50,812 nucleotides of DNA from Bacteroidota bacterium (GTDB lineage Bacteria > Bacteroidota > Ignavibacteria > Ignavibacteriales > Ignavibacteriaceae), in the NCBI GenBank assembly GCA_021824565.1, contig JAKAKL010000135.1, positions 1 through 50,812 of the forward strand, written 5' to 3'. Numbering within the stretch: position 1 is the first letter of the stretch; each line of letters begins with the position of its first letter. The notes under the pieces are model-generated. The model had not been told where the DNA came from, searched no databases, and worked only from the letters and a program-made list of their open reading frames with translations. The position numbers were made by a program, and so were the translations under genes. Below are positions 24,115 to 34,400 of the stretch, in pieces.

Positions 24115-27100
24115 TTATTTCGAAAAGAAATTCAAAATTCCTTTCATAAGAAAATCTCTTTCATTCTGCGTGTCGATAGTTTCAAAAGGGAATCCGGCAA
24201 CTACAACGCCGTATTTTTTCTTATAAGCAACGCACGCTGGAAATCTATTCTCTTTATATCTCATAATAACCCTGCTTCCTCCATATTTTTCCACCGCATC
24301 CGGCGCCCAGACATCATATACCTCCTGGCTTAGGCGCTGATTAAATTTTAGCTCAAAATATTTAGATAATATCTTTTCATCAACAGAATAAACTTTTCCC
24401 TTCTTTGCCGCATGGTCCGCATCAAAAGTAAATTTTAAAACATTATGAGCAAATGCAATGTCGCTTTTGCTTCCGTTTGATTTAAATAAATCAGAAGCAA
24501 CGTAAGAGCCGCTTACAAATATATTACCGCCGGTGCTGCAATAGTCTTTAATAATTTTTTGAAGCTTTTGGGGAAACGCCGCGTATCTAATTCCGCGCAA
24601 AGAATCCTCAACGGCTTTTTGCCAGTGGGTCTTTTTCTGTTCGCCTAAAATTAAATCAACTATTTTATAGCGGTTCATTTTTATTTGATCGTTTATTACC
24701 GCACCTTCACTGGAAGATACAAAAGAGCAGCCGCATGCTTTAATAGAAAGCCCGTGAACATAAGGGTAGTCAAAAGTGTTTCCTGCAATTACTTTTGTTT
24801 CGTAATCAGAGCTGCTTGCCCCCCAGCCCGGATCATCATTGGAAATATATTTAGATGAAGGATCAAAATTATATTGAGCGCCGGTAAAGCTGAGATCATA
24901 TTTGTACGGAACACCGCCGTCAATTTTATTTTGAAAGCCGGCATAATTTTTATCATCAATTGAAGCGGGAGCAGAAATTCTGTCAAAGCCATTTATAATT
25001 AATATTGTCTTTTTTGATTTCGGCATTTTGCAGACAGATAAAATCTCTGATGGAAAACTTTCTCCGCCTTCATTTACTGCTGTAACTTTGAAGCTGTAGA
25101 TTTCCCCTTCGTTTATATTTTTAATTACGGCGGAAGGCTTATTCGTTAAAATCCCGTTGTCAAAATCTCCGCCGTTAATTCTAGTATAGACAATATATTT
25201 TTTTGCCTCAGCAGAAGGCTCCAGCGGATCGACAGCAGGCTGCCATTTTAGTACGACATTATTTTCCGCACCGAACTCGGCGCAAAAATTTTTTACCGGC
25301 AGAGGTTCAACTATATATTTAAAATTGTCCTGAACAGACAGAAACTTTAACATGCCAATATAAATAGATCTGGCAGCATCGAACCTAAACTGAGGATCAA
25401 GAGCAAATTTCATATCAAGAAAATTTTGATGCGCAAGAAGCTCAATTAAACATGATGGAACATTGGGTCTAACAACTTCGCTGTAACGAGAATCCTCAAG
25501 CATTCTCCGGTTCCAGATGGGATCGTACTTCGATCTAATATCATTAACGATTTGCGTTTGTATTAAGTCTGCGAGATCGCGGTTTGCGAGGCGCGAGACT
25601 CCGTTAGGAAATACCTTTTGCGAATCCATATCTGTCGAGCTGTAAATTGCCAGCGTACCGATAGTAGTGTCGCTGGCGGATGTTCCGGCATCAGTATGAA
25701 GAGCCAGCGAAAGATCGATTGGAATTCCTAATCCTTTAACGCTGCGGTCTTTATTTGGTCCGAAGGGATTTCCATAAAGATAATTAACATATTCTCCGCG
25801 GCTTTTATAATCATCCATGTAGTCGTCTTTACCATCGCTAAGATTATAAACAAGAGTATCGGGCATGCCAAGAAACTGTTGATAGTAGCGGGCAGCTTCT
25901 AAAATTTTGGGTCTGCCGCTTGTTCTGCCGTTTCTTTCAATCACGCCGACGCCTCCGCCAAATCTTACTGCGTCTGCCGTAATTATTTTTCCCGCTTCCT
26001 TACTTTGATTTGTCAACACAACTTTATCTTTTGCAGGATTATAACCTTTATCGAATTTAAATTCTCCTAAATATTCCCATGTGCTGCCGCCAATTTGCTG
26101 ATTCACAATAAAGTCGGTTTTTATTCCTTCATGATAAACAGAATAATGAGCATCATCTGCATTTTGGTCTGAAGCCGAGTATGAAATATAAACCGAATAA
26201 TATCCTGCTTTAGGAATATTTGGAATCCAGCTTACCGATGCGCTCGCCATACTGTCAGAATTAATTTCTCTAAAACTTCCATGGGCGAAAGGATTATAAT
26301 CTGCTTGATAAGGAATTGTTCCTGCAGAAAAACCTTTTCCTTCGCCTTTTCTCCATTTGTTTTTTTCAACATAGTATTTCAGCCTTATATCTGAATGAGT
26401 ATCGTTGTCAACAATAACTTCGTTTGTTTGATAGTCCCTCTCTCTCGGATCAAAGACGTTTGCGCCCGCTTTTTCAAGCATTGGAATTAAATAAGGTACA
26501 ACTATCGAAAGGGACAGTTTGTCCTCAACGCTCTGAAACAATCTTGGTCTCTGCCATTCCCATCTGTCCTTAGAATTGTTATAATACCAGCCGTGGCTTT
26601 GCCAAACAACAATATTCTTTTTGTACAATCCGTTAGTCGGAATAAATTTTTTACTTGCATTTTCCACAACAGGATTAGGACGAATTGTTTTAGGCGGAAT
26701 TCTCGATAAGTCGTATTTTGAATGAGCGCTTCTATAGTAATTCGGAATTAAATTTTCAATCGGATACCCGAGTGTCCGTATAGAAAATGTATAATCTTTA
26801 TAAACAGGATCAAATTCGCTTTTTACTTCCGAATAAATTTCCCTTACATTGTCTTCACGGAAAGGAATGTAGGAAAGGTCTTTATTAAAATTCACAATAA
26901 TTATTTTGTTGATTGTATCAATAATGGTAGATTCTATTTTTACATCCTGGGGCATTCCGAAGGACAAACTTTTTTTAGGCAGTTCTTTTGGAGGTTGTAT
27001 TATATTTTTTTTTGCTATAAAAAACTTTTTTTTGATGGGCTGCTGTAGGCGCTCCACTTTACCGGAAGAACAGCCGTAAAGAAAAGTTAAAATTATCAAA

Positions 27101-27132
27101 ATAAAATATAGTAACCGTAAACCATGTTTCAT
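24115..27132 (-). CDS. Lipoprotein with N-acetylmuramoyl-L-alanine amidase and golvesin-like domains
   Basis: A 1005-residue lipoprotein (LYGC lipobox, Cys21). An amidase_3-like catalytic domain is split: VVWQSHGWYY (His180), then after an insert SLALHTDAGTS (His479) and PSCLIELLAHQNF (Glu564). The insert (about 255-395) resembles the golvesin C-terminal/Xly carbohydrate-binding domain (GYYSVYISYSA, ADAVRFGGGVG). An FN3 domain follows (about 605-705), then a roughly 290-residue C-terminal domain ending FETIDTQNERDFLMKGILNF. Bacteroidota homologues are often mislabelled xanthan lyases. It probably cleaves peptidoglycan at the outer membrane. The downstream amidase-signature gene is 36 bp away. 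Confidence 0.85.
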   Translation of the reverse strand: MKHGLRLLYFILIILTFLYGCSSGKVERLQQPIKKKFFIAKKNIIQPPKELPKKSLSFGMPQDVKIESTIIDTINKIIIVNFNKDLSYIPFREDNVREIYSEVKSEFDPVYKDYTFSIRTLGYPIENLIPNYYRSAHSKYDLSRIPPKTIRPNPVVENASKKFIPTNGLYKKNIVVWQSHGWYYNNSKDRWEWQRPRLFQSVEDKLSLSIVVPYLIPMLEKAGANVFDPRERDYQTNEVIVDNDTHSDIRLKYYVEKNKWRKGEGKGFSAGTIPYQADYNPFAHGSFREINSDSMASASVSWIPNIPKAGYYSVYISYSASDQNADDAHYSVYHEGIKTDFIVNQQIGGSTWEYLGEFKFDKGYNPAKDKVVLTNQSKEAGKIITADAVRFGGGVGVIERNGRTSGRPKILEAARYYQQFLGMPDTLVYNLSDGKDDYMDDYKSRGEYVNYLYGNPFGPNKDRSVKGLGIPIDLSLALHTDAGTSASDTTIGTLAIYSSTDMDSQKVFPNGVSRLANRDLADLIQTQIVNDIRSKYDPIWNRRMLEDSRYSEVVRPNVPSCLIELLAHQNFLDMKFALDPQFRFDAARSIYIGMLKFLSVQDNFKYIVEPLPVKNFCAEFGAENNVVLKWQPAVDPLEPSAEAKKYIVYTRINGGDFDNGILTNKPSAVIKNINEGEIYSFKVTAVNEGGESFPSEILSVCKMPKSKKTILIINGFDRISAPASIDDKNYAGFQNKIDGGVPYKYDLSFTGAQYNFDPSSKYISNDDPGWGASSSDYETKVIAGNTFDYPYVHGLSIKACGCSFVSSSEGAVINDQIKMNRYKIVDLILGEQKKTHWQKAVEDSLRGIRYAAFPQKLQKIIKDYCSTGGNIFVSGSYVASDLFKSNGSKSDIAFAHNVLKFTFDADHAAKKGKVYSVDEKILSKYFELKFNQRLSQEVYDVWAPDAVEKYGGSRVIMRYKENRFPACVAYKKKYGVVVAGFPFETIDTQNERDFLMKGILNFFSK

Positions 27133-27232
27133 TTTCGACAGGCTTATACAAAATATTTATTGATGCTTTAAAATAAAAAAATAAATCGATGTTTACATGA
27201 TCTGGTGTAAAACTTTTCTCGCCGAACTTTTG

Positions 27233-27238
27233 TATAAT
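27233..27238 (+). promoter_or_regulatory. Candidate -10 element for ppc
   Basis: TATAAT stands 54 bases before the ATG at 27292 in the short divergent region between the golvesin-domain gene and ppc. A plausible but weak -35 (TTTCTC) lies about 17 bp upstream. If used, transcription begins near 27245, which favours ATG 27292 over the upstream TTG at 27253. Confidence 0.35.
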
Positions 27239-27291
27239 ACGCTCGAAGAATTTTGTCCTCAGGAAAGCAAAGCAAAAACATTTTAAAGTTT

Positions 27292-30066
27292 ATGGCAACA
27301 AATAATAAATATGAGGTGGACTCGGCGCAGGATGAACCACTTAAACGAGATATAAAAGAGCTTGGAATTATTTTAGGTAAAGTTCTAATTGAACAGGAAG
27401 ATTACGCACTTTATGAAACGGTTGAAAATCTTCGAGCTCTGACAAAACAACTTCGCAGCTCGTATAACAAAAAAATCCGCGATGAAATTATTTCTTTAAT
27501 AAACTCCCTTTCCATCGAAAAAGCTTATAAAGTGGTACGTGCATTTTCTATTTATTTTGTTCTAGTAAATGCGGCAGACGAAGTGCATAGAATTAGAAAG
27601 CAAAGGACTAATTCAATTAAATACAATACTCCAGCCGCCGGTTCTATTGAAGAGGCTCTTCTTCAATTAAAAAAGGAGAACTTTTCTGAAAAAGCTGTAA
27701 GAGAAATTTTAAATTCTGTTGAGATAATCCCTGTCTTTACCGCGCATCCGACTGAAGCCACGCGACAAACTACTCTAAGAAAAATTTTGAGAATTAGCCA
27801 GCTTTTAATCCAGCGCGAAATAAGCACGCTTACCGCTTTAGAAAGAGAGGAATTGAACTTTCAGCTTCAGACTGAAATTACTTTGCTCTGGCAGTCAAAT
27901 GAAATCCGATTCCACAAAGTTACCGTACAGGATGAAATTCAAAGAGGAATGTTTTTCTTCAAAGAAATTATGTATGACGTTATTCCAGCTTTTTATTTAA
28001 CCCTTAATCAAAATTTAAAAAATATTTTGGGAGTCAAAGCGCCAACACCGGCGATTATTAATTTTGGTTCATGGATGGGCGGAGACAGAGACGGGCATCC
28101 TTTCGTCACCGTAGATATAACAAGAGAAACATTGCTCAACAACCGCAAACAAATAATCATTCTTTATCAGAAGGATTTAGACTCGCTTTATACTGCGCTT
28201 AGTCCTTCGTTAAACATTGTATCTGTTGATCGAAAGCTTTTAGAATCAATTGAACACGACTGCGAAGTCTTACAAATAAAAAGATCGGACGGAATTCTTC
28301 GCGATCCGACCGAGATATACAGAACAAAGTTGTATTTAATTTCCAACAAGCTTGAAAAAACAACCTCGTACCTTGAAGGTCGTTATAATACGTCGGCTGA
28401 ATTTGTAGACGATTTAAATATTATTTACCAAAGTCTGCTCTCTAACAAAAGCAAAATAATTGCCGATTCATTGGTGCTTCCGTTAATTTACAAAGTGAAA
28501 ACATACGGCTTTAGACTTGTCGCTTTAGACATCAGGCAAAATTCTTCGCTAATAAATTTTGCCGTAAAGGATTTATTGGCTTACTCTGAAGTAGAAGAAA
28601 ATTTTCTTGATCTAAATGAAGATGATAAAATCTCTCTGCTTACTACTGAAATATTAAGTTCTAGACCGCTAAAAAATAATTACAGCGAGCTTAATCCTAT
28701 AACCAAACAAGTTATTGATGAGATCGCAGTTATAAAATGGGGAAAAGAGAATATCTCTCCGAAGTCATGCAATGATTATATAATCAGCAATTGTTCAAAT
28801 GTCAGCGAGGTGTTAAGCGTCCTTCTGTTAGCGAAAGAAGCCGGACTGATAAAAGTTTTTAAAAGACAAATAATCAAATCGGATTTTGATATTCTCCCGC
28901 TTTTTGAGACAATCGCCGATCTGCGTAATTGCAATGTTATTATGGAGACTCTTTTTAATAACGAAGCATACAAAAAACATATCGAACTTAGAGCCAATAA
29001 ACAAAAAATTATGATCGGTTATTCCGACAGCAACAAGGACGGCGGGATTATAACGTCAAACTATGAACTCTACAAAGCGCAAATAAATTTAAAAAACTTA
29101 TGCGATAAAAAGAAAATTAGTCTTTTATTATTTCACGGCAGAGGCGGCAGCATTTCAAGAGGAGGCGGTCCCGTCAATCAATCTATTCTCGCGCAGCCAT
29201 ACGGCACTATTGAAGGCAAAATAAAAATTACAGAACAAGGAGAAATGATCTCTTCAAAATATCTGGTGCCTCAAATAGCTGAGACGAGCCTTGAACTTAT
29301 GACATCAGCGGTTATTACGGCATCGGCAAAAACGAAATATCGCAAAAAGCATGAAAAGTTTCAGATATATCATCAGATTTTTGAATCTATCTCAGAGTAT
29401 GCTTTTAAATTTTACAGAGAACTAATTCTTCATCCGAAATTTCATTTCTATTTTAGGAACACAACTCCGATTGATATTATAGAGCATATAGAAATCGGTT
29501 CGCGCCCGGCTTCACGAAACAAAAGCAAAGACATACGTTCTTTACGCGCGATACCCTGGGTTTTCGCCTGGACTCAAAACCGCCAAACTATTTCCGGATG
29601 GTACGGCTTCGGCTCTTCTATACATAAATGTGTTTCTGAAAATTTGACTGACTGGGAAGAAGTTATCGAAATGTATTCAGACTGGGAATTTTTTAGAACG
29701 CTCGTAGATAACATTGAGATGGTATTATTGAAGACAGATATGATAATTGGCAGAGAGTATTTATCTTTAACAAAAAAACATGCCGGCTCGGAAGAAATTT
29801 TTCAAATGATAGAGGGCGAGTACAATAAATCATGCAGCACTATTTTAAGCATCACAGGGGAAAATAAACTGCTCGATAATAACGAATCCCTTAGACAATC
29901 TATTTTATTACGAAACCCGTACATTGATCCGATTAGCTTTATTCAGGTAAAATTCGTAAAACAGTTTAGAAAAAAGAAACTTCCTAAAGACAAAGATGAA
30001 AACCTTCTTATGCTGTTAAGGTCAACAGTAAACGGCATAGCATCAGGCGTCAGAAATACGGGTTAG
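27292..30066 (+). CDS. ppc: Phosphoenolpyruvate carboxylase
   Basis: A 924-residue enzyme that carboxylates PEP to oxaloacetate, feeding the TCA cycle. Diagnostic motifs in order: VFTAHPTEATRQT (catalytic His152), FGSWMGGDRDGHPFVT, RLVALDIRQNS, MIGYSDSNKDGGI (Lys582), LLFHGRGGSISRGGGP, RAIPWVFAWTQNR, and the invariant C-terminal RNTG. Length is normal. The frame extends to a TTG at 27253, but MATNNKYEVDSAQDEP from ATG 27292 looks like the true N-terminus. Cytoplasmic, and a monocistronic unit with no obvious terminator directly after the stop. Confidence 0.96.
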   Translation: MATNNKYEVDSAQDEPLKRDIKELGIILGKVLIEQEDYALYETVENLRALTKQLRSSYNKKIRDEIISLINSLSIEKAYKVVRAFSIYFVLVNAADEVHRIRKQRTNSIKYNTPAAGSIEEALLQLKKENFSEKAVREILNSVEIIPVFTAHPTEATRQTTLRKILRISQLLIQREISTLTALEREELNFQLQTEITLLWQSNEIRFHKVTVQDEIQRGMFFFKEIMYDVIPAFYLTLNQNLKNILGVKAPTPAIINFGSWMGGDRDGHPFVTVDITRETLLNNRKQIIILYQKDLDSLYTALSPSLNIVSVDRKLLESIEHDCEVLQIKRSDGILRDPTEIYRTKLYLISNKLEKTTSYLEGRYNTSAEFVDDLNIIYQSLLSNKSKIIADSLVLPLIYKVKTYGFRLVALDIRQNSSLINFAVKDLLAYSEVEENFLDLNEDDKISLLTTEILSSRPLKNNYSELNPITKQVIDEIAVIKWGKENISPKSCNDYIISNCSNVSEVLSVLLLAKEAGLIKVFKRQIIKSDFDILPLFETIADLRNCNVIMETLFNNEAYKKHIELRANKQKIMIGYSDSNKDGGIITSNYELYKAQINLKNLCDKKKISLLLFHGRGGSISRGGGPVNQSILAQPYGTIEGKIKITEQGEMISSKYLVPQIAETSLELMTSAVITASAKTKYRKKHEKFQIYHQIFESISEYAFKFYRELILHPKFHFYFRNTTPIDIIEHIEIGSRPASRNKSKDIRSLRAIPWVFAWTQNRQTISGWYGFGSSIHKCVSENLTDWEEVIEMYSDWEFFRTLVDNIEMVLLKTDMIIGREYLSLTKKHAGSEEIFQMIEGEYNKSCSTILSITGENKLLDNNESLRQSILLRNPYIDPISFIQVKFVKQFRKKKLPKDKDENLLMLLRSTVNGIASGVRNTG

Positions 30067-30309
30067 AAAAACTACATAACACACGCCAAACCTATTGAAA
30101 GAACCTCTTAATCTCTTTGGACTACTTAGGGTTGTCCGAAGAACCTACAAAGCTCTCTAAACAAGATTCTGAGTTAATTGTTAAACATTGCAAACTAATT
30201 ATCGGACAATGAGTATTGTCATGCTCTTCCTGCAATCAATAATTACGCCTCTAAAAATAATCAGCGTAGATTAATCTTTGCAAACAAGCAAGGTCAAATA
30301 AGTTTGTTT
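30067..30309. other. Intergenic stretch without recognised features
   Basis: Between the ppc stop and the terminator of the PorV operon I see no open frame of convincing length, no tRNA-like structure and no repeat. A short inverted pair around GTTGTCCGA and TCGGACAAT is the only symmetry noted and may be chance. Confidence 0.5.
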
Positions 30310-30351
30310 AAAATAAAAAGTTCCGTGCAGCTTACCGTAACCGCACGGAAC
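30310..30351 (-). terminator. Rho-independent terminator of the TonB-T9SS-PorV operon
   Basis: On the minus strand GTTCCGTGC, a 14-base loop and GCACGGAAC form a perfect 9-bp stem followed by TTTTTATTTT. It lies 38 bp past the stop of the PorV-like gene. Confidence 0.85.
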
Positions 30352-30388
30352 AGGAGAGAGAGATATGAGGAGGAATTAAATCTTCAGA

Positions 30389-31444
30389 TTAAAATCCTAA
30401 TGATATCTCGAAAACGTTATTAGAAGTGAAATACTTCACGCTTCTATACGCATAGTCTACCTTTACAGAGATACCGCCTAAATCATAATTGATTCCGGCA
30501 CCGGCAGTAAATCCGTATATGTAATTCGGATCCTGGTTTGTTGGGGACATTGTGTAACCCAGTCTTGCGAAAAACATTTTATTGTAACCGTATTCTGCGC
30601 CAATATTGTATACATCGCCAGAGAAGTTATTGTTCTCAAATACGAAGGATACTTGAAGCGAGTTAAGATCATCCAGCTTTGGAGTATATCCAAATCCGAT
30701 ATCAAATGCTGATGGAAGATCAAACGGAGCAGCATCTATCGAATAAAAGCTGGGCGCTCTATTAAACGGATCTGAAGGTGTAGAAGTTGATCCTGTCGGC
30801 GATGCCTTAACCAAAAGACCAGGACCGCCGAAGGTCATTTGAGGACCAATGTTTTTCACTACTAAGCCGAAACTTAGCCCCGGTACATCTCCTAAATCTT
30901 TATATTGAACGCCAGCATTAACTCCGAAACCTGATGCGCTTACCTGAGCGATTGTTTCAGATATATAATTAACTGTTAGTCCAATAGAAATACGATCAGT
31001 TAATGCACGTGAGTAAGTTGCTCCTGCAGTTAAGAACTGAGGATTGTAGGTCTGACCGGTTCCATCAGGCTGATCATTAGTAGTTATCGGAATGTCTCCG
31101 ATATTTAATGATTTTACGTCCAATGAAACAACACCAAAGCCTTCAAAGTTTGCAGCTACTGCACCGTATTCAACACCAATGTTTGCTATGTAGCTCATGT
31201 GTGAAAAAGATGCTGTGGCTGAATTTGTCATATTAGCTACTCCAGCCGGATTCCAGAATAAAGCATCAAGACCTGATTCTGTGGACACAGAGGATCCGCC
31301 TAAAGCGATTCCGCGTGCTCCAACCGGGATTGCCAATTCGTTTGCGCCGCCGGTTCCATTTCTCGAACCGCCGCCGGCAAATGCGCTATCTACTCCTATA
31401 AGGAGGATAGCCATCATTACTAAAATTCTTATTGCTATTTTCAT
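30389..31444 (-). CDS. PorV/PorQ-family outer-membrane beta-barrel protein
   Basis: A 351-residue protein. The start is ATG 31444, with GGAGTAAAA before it; a longer frame to 31471 lacks a ribosome binding site. Signal peptide: AIRILVMMAILLIGVDSAFA. The mature N-terminus GGANELAIPVGARGIALGGS, then LDALFWNPAGVANM, is the UPF0164/PorV hallmark, and the remainder is beta-barrel strands ending in FEISLGF. PorV shuttles type IX cargo to the attachment complex in Bacteroidota; here a dedicated role for the neighbouring sorted protein is inferred. It is last in a three-gene operon, 26 bp after the previous stop. Confidence 0.88.
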   Translation of the reverse strand: MKIAIRILVMMAILLIGVDSAFAGGGSRNGTGGANELAIPVGARGIALGGSSVSTESGLDALFWNPAGVANMTNSATASFSHMSYIANIGVEYGAVAANFEGFGVVSLDVKSLNIGDIPITTNDQPDGTGQTYNPQFLTAGATYSRALTDRISIGLTVNYISETIAQVSASGFGVNAGVQYKDLGDVPGLSFGLVVKNIGPQMTFGGPGLLVKASPTGSTSTPSDPFNRAPSFYSIDAAPFDLPSAFDIGFGYTPKLDDLNSLQVSFVFENNNFSGDVYNIGAEYGYNKMFFARLGYTMSPTNQDPNYIYGFTAGAGINYDLGGISVKVDYAYRSVKYFTSNNVFEISLGF

Positions 31445-31470
31445 TTTTACTCCTTGAGTTTTTAGCTTCA

Positions 31471-34400
31471 TTAAAAATGATCTGGGAATTGTTGTTCTTG
31501 AATAATTGCCAGCTTAAGTATCTTCGTAGTTCCTAGCGTCGGCATATCGACATAAGCAATATACAAACCGCTTGCTACAGGTAAGCCGGAATCATTCGTC
31601 AAATCCCATGTCTGGAATTGACTTCCAGCCGGATGATTTATTGTCTTCACCATTACGCCAGCAAGATTGAATATGTGTATTGTTACTGAACCGCTTGCCG
31701 GTAAATGGGAGAATGTAACAAATCTTGCGTATTTGTTTAACTCTTGGGAGTTGACACCGTAATATGGATTCGGGAATACATTAATTGCATTTACATCACT
31801 CTTAGCAGTACCAGAGTTATATGACTGCTTTGGTACAGTAAATGTGAATGTATCTTTTCCAATCTGAAGCGGATTGTTATAAATTATCTTTATATCATCT
31901 CCGGTCTTAAATTCGGAAGCAAAGAATACCCAATTCCACGTTGAACTGTCTGCAACGACAGCAGAGGTTGGACTTATTACGGCTTTATTGTATTTAGTAT
32001 TTACAACCCACGTATACATCCTATTAATGGTATTCCAAACTTGAAAATTCTGAGAAGGATAGTTGCCTAGTCTGTCATAAACTAAAAGGTTAACCTGTTC
32101 ATTTTTTGTAATATTCCAAACCTCAAAAGGTATCCTGATCATGAATGGAGCATTGTTCCCAGGATTTGGATTTAACGGATGAACTGCCAATTTATAATTA
32201 TGGGCACCAATTAGTGTAGCAAAAGAGCCTCCGGATTTGGTTATTTGAACAGTATCTCCACTTATTACAGTGTCTCCTAAAACTCCTGTCCATTTTAATT
32301 CGTAATCCTGTTGTAGACTATTAATATCGGTCGCACCGATTGCTACATTTCCATTATAATTTAATAACGAGCTTTTTGTTGTACCATCTGCTGTTCCAAA
32401 AGCTGTAAAGTCAGTTATGTTAAAAGCAGCAGACGATGAATTTATAGCTAAAGGTTTCCCATTTAGAAAGAGTTTGCTGATTGTAGTAGGGGCAGTAAAA
32501 TTACCATTAACAGCCGCCTGTAAACCTGCAAATATTACATTAGCTCCGGCGCCAATAGCGGCAATAGGGCTTCCGCTTGAACCGCCAGGTCCATGAAAGC
32601 CAGTGCTATTGTAGTACACATCAGGCGCATAAATATCCTGTCCGCCATAAATGGTTTGGTTCTTTAATACGATATTACCAGTTGTCAAATCATTAACATT
32701 CCATTGATGCTGGGTAATGACCTTAGATATGGTTTTTAAAGTATCAGTACTGCTAACATCAACTATATGCCCTCCGTAGCCGTCATCAAACATCCTATAA
32801 CTTGCTATTATTGGTAAAGCAGAAGTATGAGATAATATTTTTATGTCTTCTCCTCCGGCAAAAACACCGTTTGCAGATCGAGAGCTATCACCAAAGAATA
32901 TGGTGTTTGTGGCTTTATCATACGTATAGCTGATTGGATTACCAGTATTGTTACTAATTGGTTCAAAAATAGAATCGGGTACAAAACTAGCCGGTAATTT
33001 AATCATGATTCCATCACACCAATCAAAATCTGATGAAACTACATTTGCTATATAATGAAGCTCAAAATGGCCTGGGTTTTCGGTCCATGAACCTACCGAA
33101 GTTATAGATGATCCATTTAAGGAATCAATCTTGCTCATTCTTTTACTTGGGGGAGTAATATCAGTCCATTTTCCATCTGACCCGAGAGAATACATTTCAT
33201 TATGAAAAGAAACCTGGTATTGATCACCTGTAGTCTTAGTAGGATCAACAACAGTTACGTTAACGGACGCGTCAGCAGTTCCGCTATGGGTAACATTAGA
33301 ATAAGCTCCTTGACTCTGATAAGAGATTCCAGGATCCGGAGCGTGCGGAGTAACCGTTATAACTGAGATTGGATTTTCAATTGCATGGGGGAATCCCTCT
33401 GCGTTATAACCATAGGCTGTAACAGCAAAATAATACGGGATGCCATTAACTAAAGTCTTACCGGCGCTAAAGAAATCCGTAGAATCAACAAACGATCTCT
33501 GAATGCCGTTATCGTTTCCAAATTCTGAAACGTGTGTTAAAACAGTACCCTGGTTTGGATCAAAATATTCATCATATATTTTGCCTACTTTATCAACTAA
33601 GTCATAAGTAGCAAGTAATTTCCCTTGTTCTACTGCTGCCGATGCATAAGGCAATTGATAAACATTATATCCTTCAAATTTGTAACCAAGGCTGTTTGAA
33701 TTTTCTGTCTTAGCAACACTGACTGGATCTTCTCCCCAGTCAAGCACTATTTTATTAGACAACGCAATCGCATTAACCTTTGGTGCAGCCGGAGGAACAG
33801 GAATATTAAAGAAATTATTATAAGACGCTTGCGCGGTTTGATCATAGAATTTTACTAAATTGATAGCTGACAATCTATCAACACCCGGAATAGCGCCGCC
33901 GAACATTTCTGCAACTACTACTTCCTGTGTGTCGCCTGGTGCCATTGTAAATGGACCGGAAGCCATACCTTGTCTTCTATCTGCCGGTGGATTGGTAACA
34001 CCATCAAGCCATCCTGTACCGGCTACCGGATCACCAGGGAAAGCGAATCTTGTAAGATTACCATTTGGATCAGAAAACTCTTTTCCGGTTAAGCCATATT
34101 CACCATTGAAGAAGTTATAGAACTGGGTTGATCCTGCAACGTCTCCCTGCGGCGGATCGCCGAAGTTAGCATCTCCATTGATAAAGAAATATGCAGCAGT
34201 CATAGGCAAGTTTTTCTTACCATGAACTACTTTGCCCATAAAGATACCGGAATCAGTAGGAGCGCCGGCAACTAATGGACCCTGGAAAAAGTCAAAGCCG
34301 TCTGCCGGTGGCGGTAATGGGGCATAAACTTGATCAACAGCCTGACCGTTATACGTAAACTGCAAACTTAAAGTAGTATCACAACCGACCAAGTCGTCAT

